From contig JBOGIF010000018.1 in assembly GCA_050742415.1 (NCBI GenBank), positions 1-40,447 of the forward strand: a stretch of DNA of 40,447 bases, in the 5' to 3' direction. A program made the translations under genes and the position numbers. Below the pieces are notes generated by a model. That model had not been told where the DNA came from and did not search any database. It saw only the letters and a list, made by a program, of their open reading frames with translations. Below are positions 9,289-18,585 of this stretch, one piece after another (the stretch's first letter is position 1; every line of letters starts with the position of its first letter). Origin of the DNA: JBOGIF01 sp050742415 (lineage in GTDB: Bacteria; Actinomycetota; Acidimicrobiia; Acidimicrobiales; AC-14).

Positions 9289-10607
9289 CCCGGTCGCTTC
9301 CCGGTCGGGTCGCTCGCCGAGGTGGGCTCCTGGGGCTTTTGCTCCTCGTGCTCCTGTCGGTAGGCGCGCCATCGGCCGGGGCGGCGGCGCCCGGCGGGGT
9401 GTCCAGGTCGGAGGCGGTCCACCAGATCGAGATCGTTCGGGCCTCGATCGACGAGACCCTGGCGCTGGTGAAGGAGGGAAGGGCCGAGGAGGCGTTCGCC
9501 CGGGCCAAGGCCGGTTACCTGAGCCACTTCGAGCTGGTGGAGGTGCCGCTGCGGATCGTCGACGCCCGGCTGACGGCCGACGCCGAGACGAAGTTCGCCG
9601 AGATCCGGGGCCTGATCACCTCGGGAGCACCGGTCGGCCAGGTCCGGGCCAAGGTGGTGGAGCTGAGGCGGCTGGTCGACTCCGCCGAGCGCCGGCTCAC
9701 CGACACCGGTCTTACCGCCCCCACGGTCGTGGCCGGCCAGAGCTTCCTCATCATCTTCCGGGAGGGCCTGGAGGCGGTGCTGCTGATCTCGGTGCTGCTG
9801 GGCTACCTGGAGGCAGCCAAAGCCACCCAGTACCGGCGGCCGATCCTGTGGGGAATGGCTGCGGGCGTGGGCGCGACCGCCGTCACCTTCGTGCTGCTGC
9901 GCAGCCTGCTCGCCGTGCTGCCCTTCGGCCGGGAGGTCCTTGAAGCGGTCACCGCCATCATGGCCGTGGTCGTGCTGTTCTACGTGTCGTTCTGGCTGGT
10001 CGCCCGGTTGGAGCAGAAGCGATGGTTGGAATTCCTCCGCACCCGGGTCTGGTCGGCGGTGTCGGCGGGCTCGACCGCCGCCCTCGTGGCCGTGGGCTTC
10101 ACCGCTGTCTACCGGGAGGGCTTCGAGACAGCGCTCTTCTACCAGGCGCTCCTCTCGTTTGGCACGGGGCTCGGTCCAGCGGTCGCCGTGGGACTGGGCA
10201 TCGGCGTAGCCGCGCTCGCGGTCGCCTCCTACGCCATCTTCCGCCTCGGCCGCCGCCTCCCCATCAAGGGCCTCCTGTCGAGCGCGGTCATCCTGTTGAT
10301 GGCCACGTCGGTGGCCTTTGCCGGTAACGCCGTGCGATCGCTGCAGCAGGCCGACGTGGTGCGCCTCACGCCGCTACGGGGATGGCCTACGCCGCACATC
10401 TTCCTCTCCCAGTCGCTCGGCTACTGGCCGAGCGCCCAGACGGTCCTGGCCCAGCTGGTGCTCACGGCCATCTACGTCGCCGGGGCGCTGTACGTGTTCG
10501 TGATCCGGCCTCGCCGGATGAACGCGGGCGGGACCCCGCCACCACCGGCAACGGCACCGAGCCCGGCTCCCGTACCGGACCAGACCGGCGTCCCGGCCGG
10601 CGCCTGA
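9285..10607 (+). CDS. FTR1/EfeU-family iron permease
   Basis: A 440-residue membrane protein of the oxidase-dependent iron transporter family. A signal peptide (about 1-33) and a periplasmic helical domain (about 38-145, with YLSHFELVEVPLR) precede the seven-helix permease. The two hallmark iron-binding motifs are present: REGLE at 159-163 (IIFREGLEAVL) and REGFE at 277-281 (VYREGFETALFYQ). Helices include GMAAGVGATAVTFVLL, AVTAIMAVVVLFYVSFWLV and LLSSAVILLMATSVAFAG. The last 30 residues are a Pro-rich cytoplasmic tail. The expected role is high-affinity iron uptake across the cytoplasmic membrane. No EfeO or EfeB gene is nearby; the preceding lipoprotein may stand in for a periplasmic component. 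The iron-box-like operator suggests induction when iron is scarce. Confidence 0.92.
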   Translation: MTRSLPGRVARRGGLLGLLLLVLLSVGAPSAGAAAPGGVSRSEAVHQIEIVRASIDETLALVKEGRAEEAFARAKAGYLSHFELVEVPLRIVDARLTADAETKFAEIRGLITSGAPVGQVRAKVVELRRLVDSAERRLTDTGLTAPTVVAGQSFLIIFREGLEAVLLISVLLGYLEAAKATQYRRPILWGMAAGVGATAVTFVLLRSLLAVLPFGREVLEAVTAIMAVVVLFYVSFWLVARLEQKRWLEFLRTRVWSAVSAGSTAALVAVGFTAVYREGFETALFYQALLSFGTGLGPAVAVGLGIGVAALAVASYAIFRLGRRLPIKGLLSSAVILLMATSVAFAGNAVRSLQQADVVRLTPLRGWPTPHIFLSQSLGYWPSAQTVLAQLVLTAIYVAGALYVFVIRPRRMNAGGTPPPPATAPSPAPVPDQTGVPAGA

Positions 10608-10610
10608 GGA

Positions 10611-12686
10611 GTGCCCGTGAGGGTCGGGGTCGACATCGGGGGCACCTTCACCAAGGCCGTGGCCGTCGACGGCACCGGCCAGGTGGTGGCACGCGCGGTG
10701 GTTCCGACCTCTCACGACTCCACCGACGGGGTGGCGGCAGGCGTCGTGGACGCGGTAGCCCGCCTCGCCGGCGAGCTGGGTGCAGGCGAGATCAGCCTCG
10801 TCACCCACTCCACGACCCAGGCCGTGAACGCGCTGCTCGAGGGCGACGTGGCGATGGTCGGTGTGGTGGGCATGGGCCGGGAGCCGAACCTGGCCAAAGC
10901 CCGCCGGCGCACCAACCTGGGGCCGGTGGAGATGGGCGATGGCCGGTCGCTGCAAACGGTGACCGAGTTCCTCGACGTGAGCCGGGGCCTCGACCTCGAC
11001 GCGGTCCGCGCCGCCCTCGAGCGGCTGGTGGAGGCAGGCGCCGGCGCGGTGGCGGTGGCCGAGGCCTTCGCTCCCGACGACACGGCCAACGAGCAGGCGG
11101 TTGCCAACCTGGCGTCCGGGATGGGTCTGCCGACCACCACGTCGGCTGAGCTCAGCGGGCTCTACGGGCTCGAGCTACGGACTGTGACTGCCGCCGTCAA
11201 CTCCTCCATCCTTCCCGTGGCCCTGCGCACGGCCGACGTGGTCCGCGACGGTGTGGCCGCCTGCGGCATCGCCGCCCCGGTGATGGTCATGCGCGGTGAC
11301 GGCGGCGCGACCGACCTCGAGGGCTTCCTCCGGGCACCGGCCCGCACCCTCTACTCGGGCCCCGCCGCCTCTGTCGCCGGTGCCCTCCGTACCCACCGCG
11401 TCGACGAGGGTGTGATCGTCGAGGTGGGTGGTACCTCCACCAACATCGCCGCCATCAAGGCGGGCCAGCCGGCCCTGTCCTACGTGCAGGTCGCCGGTCG
11501 GCCCACCGCCATCCGGGCCCTCGACGTGGCCGTGGCCGGCGTGGCCGGGGGCTCGATGCTCCGGTCCCGGCGTCGCCGGGTTTACGGCGTCGGGCCGCGT
11601 AGCGCCCACATCGCCGGCCTGGCCTACTGCTGCTTCCTGCCGGCCGCGGACATGGTGGGAGCCGACGCGACGTGCGTCTCCCCGCGGCCGGGCGATCCGC
11701 CGGACTACGTGGTCCTGCGCCTTTCCGACGGACGCCAGGCGGCCCTCACCAATACCTGTGCTGCCAACGCTCTCGGGCTGGTCGAGGTCGACGACTACGC
11801 CTACGGCAATCCCGAAGCGGCCCGGGCCGGGTTCGCCGCCGCTGGTGCCATGCTCCGCCTCCCAGGTGACGAGGTCGCCCGGCGGATGCTCCAGGCCTCG
11901 TGCATGTTGCTGGGTGACCTGGTGTCGGCCGCCGTCAAGGCCCACGACCTGAAGAGCCCGGAGATCGTCGCCGTCGGAGGCGGCGCCGGCGCCCTGGGCC
12001 GACAGGTTGCCGCCGCCCTCGGCCTGCCGTGCACCGTGCCCGACGGCGCCGAGGTCATCTCCTCGGTCGGCGACGCCCTGTCGCTCGTGCGCGCCGAGCG
12101 GGAGCGGACGGTCCAGAGCCCGGGGCCCGAGGCCATCCGCGCCCTTGTCGAGGAGGTCCAGGCCGAGGCGCTGGCCGCCGGCGCCGCCCCGGCCAGCCTC
12201 GACGTCCGAGTTACACACGTGAGCGAACGCGGTGCCATTCGGGTGGTCGCCACCGGCGCCTTGGCCCTGCATGCCGGCGCCGTGCCCGGTCGTCCCGCCA
12301 TCGGCGCCGACGAGGCCCTGGCGCTGGTACGGGCCCGCGGGTGCGACGAGGTCCTGGCCGTCGGCGCCTGCTGGCTCGGCCGCTCCGCGAGGCGGGACAA
12401 GGGCCGCGTCGTGATTCTCGACCGGTTCGGCGACCTCGTGGTCGACCTCCGCGGGGAGGCGGTGACCGGTCAGGCGGCGGGGGCCGACCTCGGAAGGGCA
12501 GCGGCCGACCTGGTTACCCGCCACGTACGCCATATGGGGCCGGTGACGGTGGCGCCCAGCGTGTGGGTCGTGCACGGAGCCCAGGTCACCGAGCTGGCCG
12601 ACACCGAGCCCGCCGCCGTTGCCGGCACGGTCACGGCCATGGCCGACGGTGAGGCCCTGGTGGCCGTCGCCGCCGGCCGGTCCTGA
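10611..12686 (+). CDS. Hydantoinase/oxoprolinase A-like ATPase (HyuA family)
   Basis: A 691-residue protein of the HyuA/OplA family, with the actin-like ATPase fold: phosphate 1 loop DIGGTFTKAV, THSTTQAVNALLEGD, RGDGGATD, YSGPAASVAGA, phosphate 2 loop VEVGGTSTNIAA and a late adenosine-type motif VGGGAGALGRQVAAALG. Characterised relatives hydrolyse 5-oxoproline, hydantoins or carboxylate ketones together with a B subunit (HyuB). No B subunit is seen here, so the substrate is unknown. It follows FTR1 by 3 nt and appears to be in the same operon, an unusual partner for an iron permease. GTG 10611 overlaps a poorly spaced GAGG; GTG 10617 has better spacing and may be the true start. Confidence 0.82.
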   Translation: MPVRVGVDIGGTFTKAVAVDGTGQVVARAVVPTSHDSTDGVAAGVVDAVARLAGELGAGEISLVTHSTTQAVNALLEGDVAMVGVVGMGREPNLAKARRRTNLGPVEMGDGRSLQTVTEFLDVSRGLDLDAVRAALERLVEAGAGAVAVAEAFAPDDTANEQAVANLASGMGLPTTTSAELSGLYGLELRTVTAAVNSSILPVALRTADVVRDGVAACGIAAPVMVMRGDGGATDLEGFLRAPARTLYSGPAASVAGALRTHRVDEGVIVEVGGTSTNIAAIKAGQPALSYVQVAGRPTAIRALDVAVAGVAGGSMLRSRRRRVYGVGPRSAHIAGLAYCCFLPAADMVGADATCVSPRPGDPPDYVVLRLSDGRQAALTNTCAANALGLVEVDDYAYGNPEAARAGFAAAGAMLRLPGDEVARRMLQASCMLLGDLVSAAVKAHDLKSPEIVAVGGGAGALGRQVAAALGLPCTVPDGAEVISSVGDALSLVRAERERTVQSPGPEAIRALVEEVQAEALAAGAAPASLDVRVTHVSERGAIRVVATGALALHAGAVPGRPAIGADEALALVRARGCDEVLAVGACWLGRSARRDKGRVVILDRFGDLVVDLRGEAVTGQAAGADLGRAAADLVTRHVRHMGPVTVAPSVWVVHGAQVTELADTEPAAVAGTVTAMADGEALVAVAAGRS

Positions 12687-12692
12687 CGCGCT

Positions 12693-13139
12693 GTGGCTGT
12701 ATACATCCCGGCTTCGCGGCGCCGGCAGTGGCTGGTCCTGGTAGCGGTAGCGGCGGCCTTGCTGGGGGCGCTCCTCGGCGGCCTCGCCGGACGGGCCACC
12801 GCCCCGTCGGTGGACGAGCGGGTCCGAGAGGTGCAGGAGCGGGCCAGGACTCTGACCGCCGGGCTAAGGGTGCTGGCCCTCCACGAGGAATCGGATGCAG
12901 CTTCGCTGCAGTCGGGCGCCACCGGCGCCGGGCTGGCGGTGGAGCGGGCCGAGTCCGGGCTCCGCGACGCCCTGGCCGACGCGCCGTGGGTGGCCTCGGG
13001 CGAAGGCGCCCGTCTGTTGGCCGCCGTTGCCGAGCTGAAGGCCCTGGCGGCCGAGGATCCTGCGAGCCCTGAGCTCACCCAGGGGGTCGAAGCCGCGGCC
13101 GCCGCCATGGAGGCGGCCTTCGGTCTGGCGCCCCGCTGA
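12693..13139 (+). CDS. Single-pass membrane protein of unknown function
   Basis: A 148-residue protein with a short basic N-terminus (ASRRRQ), one transmembrane helix (about 12-33, LVLVAVAAALLGALLGGLAG) and a roughly 110-residue predicted helical extracytoplasmic domain rich in Ala and Glu, including a coiled-coil-like VDERVREVQERARTLTAGL. I do not recognise a family. The GTG start lies 6 nt after the HyuA-like stop, so it is probably the last gene of the iron operon. Its general look (anchored helical domain) resembles the periplasmic helical pieces of the first two operon genes, but no E-x-x-E motif is clear. It converges on glnD, with 11 nt between stops and no visible terminator. Confidence 0.65.
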   Translation: MAVYIPASRRRQWLVLVAVAAALLGALLGGLAGRATAPSVDERVREVQERARTLTAGLRVLALHEESDAASLQSGATGAGLAVERAESGLRDALADAPWVASGEGARLLAAVAELKALAAEDPASPELTQGVEAAAAAMEAAFGLAPR

Positions 13140-13150
13140 GTCGGGCTGAG

Positions 13151-15487
13151 TCAGGTGGCGTGGGGGTTGCGCTTGGCGGGGGCCGCCTCCCGCAGGCTGT
13201 GCAGGATCGCCCGCTTCACCTCGCCGACCACGTGCGGGTCGTCGATCTTGTGCCCGCGTCGGTCCCGCACGTAGAACGCGTCGAGCACTTGGTTGCCGAG
13301 AGTCGCCACCTTGGCAGTACGGATGTCCAGCTCGAGCTCGGCCATGGCCCGGGTGATGCGGTAGAGCACACCGATGCCGTCGGGGGCCCGCACGTCGATA
13401 ACGGTGGCGTCGGCCGACGCGTCGTCGTCGAAGGTGACCGTCGTCTTCGGTGTCGTGGAGGTGCGCCCGGCGGGATGGCGGTAGGCCCAGGCCCGCTCGG
13501 CGAGGCGGGCGTCGAGGGCAAGGCGGCCGTCGAGGACCCGATTCAGGTCGGCCGTGACCCGGTCCCACGGCGCGTGGTCGCGAACAGGGTCGGCCACCCG
13601 GAACTGGGCCAGGGCGCGCCCGCCGTCGCTCGAGTAGGCGGCGGCAGCCAGGACGTCGAGGCCGTGCAGCGACAGCACCCCGGAGATGCGGCTGAACAGA
13701 CCCGGCCGATCGTCGCTGACGACCGTCAGCGTGTCGTCCTCGGCCACGACGTGGCGCCCTCCAGCCGCAAGCAGGGCCATCTGTTTGGGAGTCGGGAACT
13801 GGCCGACCACGACAGTGCTGAGCTCGCCCCCGCCGAGGACGTGCTCGACCCGTTGCACCAGTTGGCCCACCAGCTCCGCCTTCCACGGGCCCCAGGCCGA
13901 ATGGCCGGTGGCCAGCGAGTCAGCCTCGGTGAGCGCGGCGAGAAGCGCTAGCTGGTCGGTCGAGCCCACTGCGGCCGCCACCCGCGCGATCGTCGTCGGG
14001 TCGTCGAGGTCGCGGCGGGTCGCCACCTCCGACAGCAGCAGGTGGTGCTCGATCAGGGCGGCGATGCTGGCCACGTCGGCCGGCGGGTATCCCATGCGGG
14101 CGGCGATGCCGTTGGCGAGCGCCACTCCCATCTCGGTGTGGTCACCGCCTCGCCCCTTCCCCAGGTCGTGCAGGAGCGCGGTGACGACGAGCAGGTCGGG
14201 GCGCCGAACCCGCGCCGCCAGCCGGGCGGCGTTGGCGGCCGTCTCCAAGAGGTGCCGGTCGACGGTGAAGCGGTGGTAGGCGTTGCGCTGGGGATGGGCC
14301 CGGACGGGCTGCCACTCCGGCAGGATGCGCGTCCAGATCCCACGCTGGTCGAGAGCCTCGATCACGTCGATGGCGGCGGAGCCGGTCAGGAGCAGCTCCG
14401 CCAGAAGCGCCAGCGCCTCGGCGGGCCAGGGCTCGGACAGTGGAGCCGAGCCTGTCGCCAGCCATTCCAGCGACGCCCGGTCGATCACCGTCCGGCGGTG
14501 GGCGGCCAGGGTGGCGGCGCGCAGCGCCAGCACCAGGTCGTCGGCCGGCGGGGTTCCATGGTCGAGGTGCACCTCGCCGTCCTGGAGGAAGATGCCGTCC
14601 CCGAGCGCCTCGCGCTTGGGGCCGCCTCGGCCGCGCGAGCCGCGCCGCGCCGCCTGGATACGACGCCAGGTGTCGTCGCTCGTCCAGGCGATCGCCCGAG
14701 CCGCCTCGGCGATGCGCGCCGTCAAAGCGTCGGCATCGCCGTCTCCCAGAGCCGCGGCGACCGCGTCCTGGTCCTGGAGCGCGAGGACGTTCGACTTGCC
14801 CCTGGTGTGGCGCTGCAGCTCCACCCGGACGTCGAGGAGGACCGCGTAGGCCGCCGCCAGGCTGTTGGAGTCGTGGTCGAGCATGATCCGGTGGGCGGCT
14901 TCGGCCCAGTGCAGCGAGTGGACGTCGCGCAGCCCTCCCCGGCCGTCCTTGAGGTCCGGCTCCAGCCGAAAGGCCACCTCGCCGGCGTTAGTGTGACGGG
15001 CGCGCACGCGCTCGTCGAGCGCTGTCAGCCAGGCCTTGGAACGGCGCTCCCATTGGCTCGCCGCGCCCTGGGCGAGTCGGGCGGTGAGGCCGGCATCGCC
15101 GGCGACGTGGCGGGCGTTCAGCAGGGCGGTGGCGCTGTCCAGGTCGTCGGACGCGAACTGCAACGCCGCCTTCACCGTCCAGACGCTGTGTCCCAGGTGC
15201 ATCCCCGCGTCCCAGATCGGGTACCAGACACGATCGGCGATGGCGGTGACGTCGGTGCGGGGCTCGTGGACGAGCATCACGTCGATGTCGCTCTGCGGGC
15301 ACAGCTCGGCCCGCCCGTAGCCGCCGACGGCCACCAAGGCGACCCCCGCGGTCGCTCCTTCGGTCGCCCGCTCGAGGAGGTCGACCAGCCACGCGTCGAT
15401 CAGGTCACTGTGGGCCCGGCACCAGGCCGAGCCGGTCAGCGCATCGTCCGCGAGCAGCACACCGCGTTCCAGCCCCATCCCGGTCAC
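13151..15487 (-). CDS. glnD: [Protein-PII] uridylyltransferase / uridylyl-removing enzyme
   Basis: A bifunctional nitrogen sensor that uridylylates (or in some actinobacteria adenylylates) PII protein when glutamine is low and reverses this when glutamine is high. The 778 residues show the full architecture: nucleotidyltransferase with GGYGRAELCPQSDIDVML (catalytic Asp67 and Asp69), a GlnD linker domain, an HD phosphohydrolase (VTALLHDLGKG, then DHTEMG and IEHHLLLSE), and two C-terminal ACT domains (VVSDDRPGLFSRISGVLSLH; APDGIGVLYRITRAM). It is shorter than the enterobacterial enzyme, as is common in actinobacteria. The start is GTG 15487, with ATG 15478 possible. Neither glnB/glnK nor amtB is in the window. 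It lies 31 nt after the histidine kinase on the same strand. Confidence 0.94.
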   Translation of the reverse strand: MTGMGLERGVLLADDALTGSAWCRAHSDLIDAWLVDLLERATEGATAGVALVAVGGYGRAELCPQSDIDVMLVHEPRTDVTAIADRVWYPIWDAGMHLGHSVWTVKAALQFASDDLDSATALLNARHVAGDAGLTARLAQGAASQWERRSKAWLTALDERVRARHTNAGEVAFRLEPDLKDGRGGLRDVHSLHWAEAAHRIMLDHDSNSLAAAYAVLLDVRVELQRHTRGKSNVLALQDQDAVAAALGDGDADALTARIAEAARAIAWTSDDTWRRIQAARRGSRGRGGPKREALGDGIFLQDGEVHLDHGTPPADDLVLALRAATLAAHRRTVIDRASLEWLATGSAPLSEPWPAEALALLAELLLTGSAAIDVIEALDQRGIWTRILPEWQPVRAHPQRNAYHRFTVDRHLLETAANAARLAARVRRPDLLVVTALLHDLGKGRGGDHTEMGVALANGIAARMGYPPADVASIAALIEHHLLLSEVATRRDLDDPTTIARVAAAVGSTDQLALLAALTEADSLATGHSAWGPWKAELVGQLVQRVEHVLGGGELSTVVVGQFPTPKQMALLAAGGRHVVAEDDTLTVVSDDRPGLFSRISGVLSLHGLDVLAAAAYSSDGGRALAQFRVADPVRDHAPWDRVTADLNRVLDGRLALDARLAERAWAYRHPAGRTSTTPKTTVTFDDDASADATVIDVRAPDGIGVLYRITRAMAELELDIRTAKVATLGNQVLDAFYVRDRRGHKIDDPHVVGEVKRAILHSLREAAPAKRNPHAT

Positions 15488-15518
15488 AGCGTAGAGCCGG
15501 CCCGTGACCGCCCTCTGG

Positions 15519-17249
15519 CTAGAGCGAGGCGTCGATCGGGGCGCGGGCAGGGAAGGTGGCGACCACTGCGGTGCCCTGGCCCGGCTCGGACGTGATCACG
15601 AGGGAGCCGCCGAACGAACGCACCCGGTCGTCCATGTGCAGCAGGCCGCCGCCTCGACGGATGGACTCAGGGTCGAACCCCTGCCCGTCGTCGCGGACGG
15701 TGACCTCGAGCAGCTCGCCGTGGAGCCGCAGCCGGATCTCGAGCGCCGTCCCGCCCGAGTGCTTGAGAGCGTTGGTGACGGCCTCTCCGATGAGGAAGTA
15801 GGCGCCGCTTTCGATCTCCGAGGCCAGGCGCGGGAACTCCTCGGGCTCGGTCGTGAGCCGGCACGAGACGGGCAGACGGCCCATGTAGCTGCGCAGGGCG
15901 GCGGCCAGGCCCCGGTCGAGCAGGATCGACGGGTAGAGGTCATGGGCCACCTCGCGGAGCTGCTCGATCACGCCGTCGAGCTGGTGGCCGAGGGCGTCGA
16001 ACGCCTGCCTCGCCGGCGCTCCCGGCTCCGGCGCGCTGTCCTGGAGCATCCCGACCTGCATCCGCAGCACGACCAGCTGCTGCTGGAGGCCGTCGTGCAG
16101 GTCACGGGCCAGGCGGTTGCGCTCCCCATCGGTAGCGGCCACGATCCGGCTGGAGCTCTCCTGGAGCGCGGCCGCCTGTTGGGCGATGAGGTCCAGCTTG
16201 GCGGCCAACTCCAACCTCATGTGCTCGAGTGACCCGGCGAGCACCGATATCTCGTCGCTTCCCCGGGCGCTGAAGGAAGCCGTGGTGTTGCCGGCGGCGA
16301 TCAGCCCGGCCGTGCCCGCCAGCTCGACCAGCGGCCGGATCAGCGCCCGGAAGGCGAGCCCGCCGAGGCCGAGGGCGACGAAGGTGAGCAGGACGCTGGT
16401 GACCAATCGGGTGCGGGCCAGCGAGCGGTGCAGCGACGCCACCGGGTTGGCCAGGACGACCCCGAGTGCGCCGCCGGTGGAGTCGTCGGCGGGTCGACCA
16501 ACGGGGATGTAGGCCACCAGGCTGGCGACTCCGTCGATACGGACGACGGCCGGCGAGCGGGGAAGGTTCCCGCCATCGCCCGTAGACGGCGGTCTGGCCG
16601 GCGGCACGGGGAGGGTACTGCCCGCCATCTGCCCGCCGGCGACGAGCACCACGTTGTCGACGCTGCCGATCTGGCGCCGCAGGCGGTAGGCGAAGGCGTC
16701 GGAGAACTCGTAGCCGCCGACGACCACCAGGCTGTCCGCGCCCGCTTCCACCCTGACCGGCACAGCCTGGACGAACTTCCCTTCCTTGGTGTGGACCAGC
16801 CGGCTGGCCGGGTCCACGTCGGTACTGCTCGACGGGATGGCGGCGCCGGGAGCCAACTCGCCGCCCACGCCCCCGGCCGGTACGACCTCGAGGCCCTCGG
16901 CGTCGAACACGCGCAGCAGCTCCAGCTCCAGGTTCGACGAGGCCCTGCCGAGCTCGGCGATCAGATCGGCCTCCCGGCCGGGCGCGGTCAGGCCCGCGGC
17001 CTTCAGGTTCTCGGCCAGGTTCCGCAGGTTCACCACCAGGGTGCGCTCCCGCTCGGCATAGGCCTCGGCCACCACGCTCAGGTGCCCGACGGCGACCCGC
17101 CGGGCCTGGGCGGCGAGGGCGTTGCTGGTGAGCCGGGCGGTAACCACCGCGGTGATCGCCGTCGAGGCCACGAGGGTGAGGACCAGCGCCGCCACCACCT
17201 TGAACAGGATGGATACGCGGGCTCGCTGCACGACCCCCGGCTCGCTCAC
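15519..17249 (-). CDS. Membrane sensor histidine kinase, HisKA_3 type
   Basis: A 576-residue two-component kinase. Transmembrane helices near 13-36 and 283-303 bracket an extracytoplasmic sensor domain of about 245 residues resembling a double Cache/PAS-like domain (VVPAGGVGG, LVVVGGYEFSDAFAYRL). HAMP follows (about 304-356), then the HisKA_3 dimerisation domain with phosphoacceptor His385 in RLARDLHDGLQQQL, and an HATPase_c domain with N-box GEAVTNALKH and G-box VRDDGQGFDP. HisKA_3 kinases normally pair with NarL-type regulators such as that at 6577-7308. Its GTG start overlaps the stop of the upstream solute-binding gene (GTGA), implying coupled translation and possibly that the binding protein feeds this sensor. 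Confidence 0.92.
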   Translation of the reverse strand: MSEPGVVQRARVSILFKVVAALVLTLVASTAITAVVTARLTSNALAAQARRVAVGHLSVVAEAYAERERTLVVNLRNLAENLKAAGLTAPGREADLIAELGRASSNLELELLRVFDAEGLEVVPAGGVGGELAPGAAIPSSSTDVDPASRLVHTKEGKFVQAVPVRVEAGADSLVVVGGYEFSDAFAYRLRRQIGSVDNVVLVAGGQMAGSTLPVPPARPPSTGDGGNLPRSPAVVRIDGVASLVAYIPVGRPADDSTGGALGVVLANPVASLHRSLARTRLVTSVLLTFVALGLGGLAFRALIRPLVELAGTAGLIAAGNTTASFSARGSDEISVLAGSLEHMRLELAAKLDLIAQQAAALQESSSRIVAATDGERNRLARDLHDGLQQQLVVLRMQVGMLQDSAPEPGAPARQAFDALGHQLDGVIEQLREVAHDLYPSILLDRGLAAALRSYMGRLPVSCRLTTEPEEFPRLASEIESGAYFLIGEAVTNALKHSGGTALEIRLRLHGELLEVTVRDDGQGFDPESIRRGGGLLHMDDRVRSFGGSLVITSEPGQGTAVVATFPARAPIDASL

Positions 17250-18505
17250 GAGGCCCCTGTCGGCACCGTCACCGCCAATGTCGCTACCGCCTGGCGCTGG
17301 GCGTCGGCCAGCGCCGAGGCCGGGTCTCGGCCGCCCTCGCGGAGCACCTCGGCAACAGCCGTCGCGAAGCTCTTGGAGGCGTCGGGGAAGGCGTCGATCT
17401 TCGGCGGGTGGGCCGTCTTCAGCTGCTCGAGGAAGACGCGGAAGTCAGGGTCGGAGAAGAAGGGGTCGTCGAACACCCTCAGCCGAACTGGCAGCCGGCC
17501 TTCCTCGCGTGCCAGGCGGAGCGCGTAGGGGTCCGAGATGAGCTGGGTCATGAAGTCGAACGCCAGCTCCCGGTGCTTGGAGCCCTTCGGAACGAACATG
17601 CTGCTACCGCCCATTGAAGTACCGGCCTCGCCGCCCGGTCCCCGGGGCATCAGGGCAGTGCGGTAGCTGGCTCCGGCGGGGGTCTTGCGCAGGGTCGCCA
17701 GGTCCCAGGAGCCGTTCGTGTACATCGCGGCTCGGCCGGACCGGAACAATGCAAAGGCGTCGGCCGAGTGCGAGTCCGCTCCCCTCGGTCCGAAGGCCAC
17801 CCCGTCCCTGACCAGCCGCGCCAGGTAGCCCAGGGCATCGGTGACCGGCTGGGCGTCGAGGGTCAGCCGGGCCTGGCCGTCCTGGCCCACCTGGACGGTC
17901 TCCCCGCCGTTGGCGCGGACCCACCCGTACGTCCACCAGCCGCTGGTGGGTATGGCGATTCCCCGCCGGGACCCGTCGGCGCTGGTGAGGGCCCGGGCCG
18001 CGGCCTCGAACTCGGCGAAGGTCATCGACGGCCCGGGCTCCGGTACACCCGCGGCGCGGAAGTCGTCGACGTTGTACATCAGGACCATGGCATTGGTGTC
18101 GAGCGGGACTCCGTAGCGCTTGCCGTTCCACGTCACGTCCTCGATGGCGCCCGGGAAGAACTCGCCGACCTTCAGCTTCGAGTCCCACAGGTCGTCGAGC
18201 GGCTGGGCGAGCTCCTGGGCGGCGGCGGCGAAGGCGTGGCCCTGTACCACGTCGGGAGGGGCGCCGCTGCCCATTCCAGCCCGCACCGCCTCCGGCATGA
18301 GCCGGATCGGGCCCTTGTCGATGACGACCCGCACGTCGGGGTGGGCCCGCTCGAACTGGCGCACCGCGTCCAAAAACGGTGGGGTGACCCAGTCGTCGGT
18401 CATCAGGACGCGCAGGGTCGTGGGCGTGGCCGGGCCGACACCCGAGCACGAGGATGCGCTGATGGCGAGCGCCACGGCGACCCCCAGCCACCTCACCCCC
18501 GGCAT
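17246..18505 (-). CDS. Extracellular solute-binding lipoprotein (family 1, sugar type)
   Basis: A substrate-binding protein of the ABC sugar-transporter class, 419 residues from ATG 18505. The leader ends at ISASSC (lipidation at Cys20). The first strand TTLRVLMTDDWV, the FERAHPDVRVVIDKGP segment, GVPLDTNAMVLMYNVDDFRAAGVPEP and the late GGSSMFVPKGSKHRELAFDFM are typical of SBP_bac_1 proteins. A TTG at 18517 is a possible earlier start but has no ribosome-binding site. There are no permease or ATPase genes beside it. Instead its stop overlaps the histidine kinase gene. A role in ligand sensing through the kinase, rather than or besides import, is inference. Confidence 0.88.
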   Translation of the reverse strand: MPGVRWLGVAVALAISASSCSGVGPATPTTLRVLMTDDWVTPPFLDAVRQFERAHPDVRVVIDKGPIRLMPEAVRAGMGSGAPPDVVQGHAFAAAAQELAQPLDDLWDSKLKVGEFFPGAIEDVTWNGKRYGVPLDTNAMVLMYNVDDFRAAGVPEPGPSMTFAEFEAAARALTSADGSRRGIAIPTSGWWTYGWVRANGGETVQVGQDGQARLTLDAQPVTDALGYLARLVRDGVAFGPRGADSHSADAFALFRSGRAAMYTNGSWDLATLRKTPAGASYRTALMPRGPGGEAGTSMGGSSMFVPKGSKHRELAFDFMTQLISDPYALRLAREEGRLPVRLRVFDDPFFSDPDFRVFLEQLKTAHPPKIDAFPDASKSFATAVAEVLREGGRDPASALADAQRQAVATLAVTVPTGAS

Positions 18506-18585
18506 CCGCGCAGCCAACCATCAGGGCCCGGCAATGGCAAGGTGTCCGGCGAAAAGTGGTGCCAGCACCACCGGTTCTGGCGACG

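Noticed and set aside
13100..13160. Terminator between the TM-protein gene and glnD
   Set aside because: No inverted repeat with a T-run in the 11-nt gap between the convergent stops.
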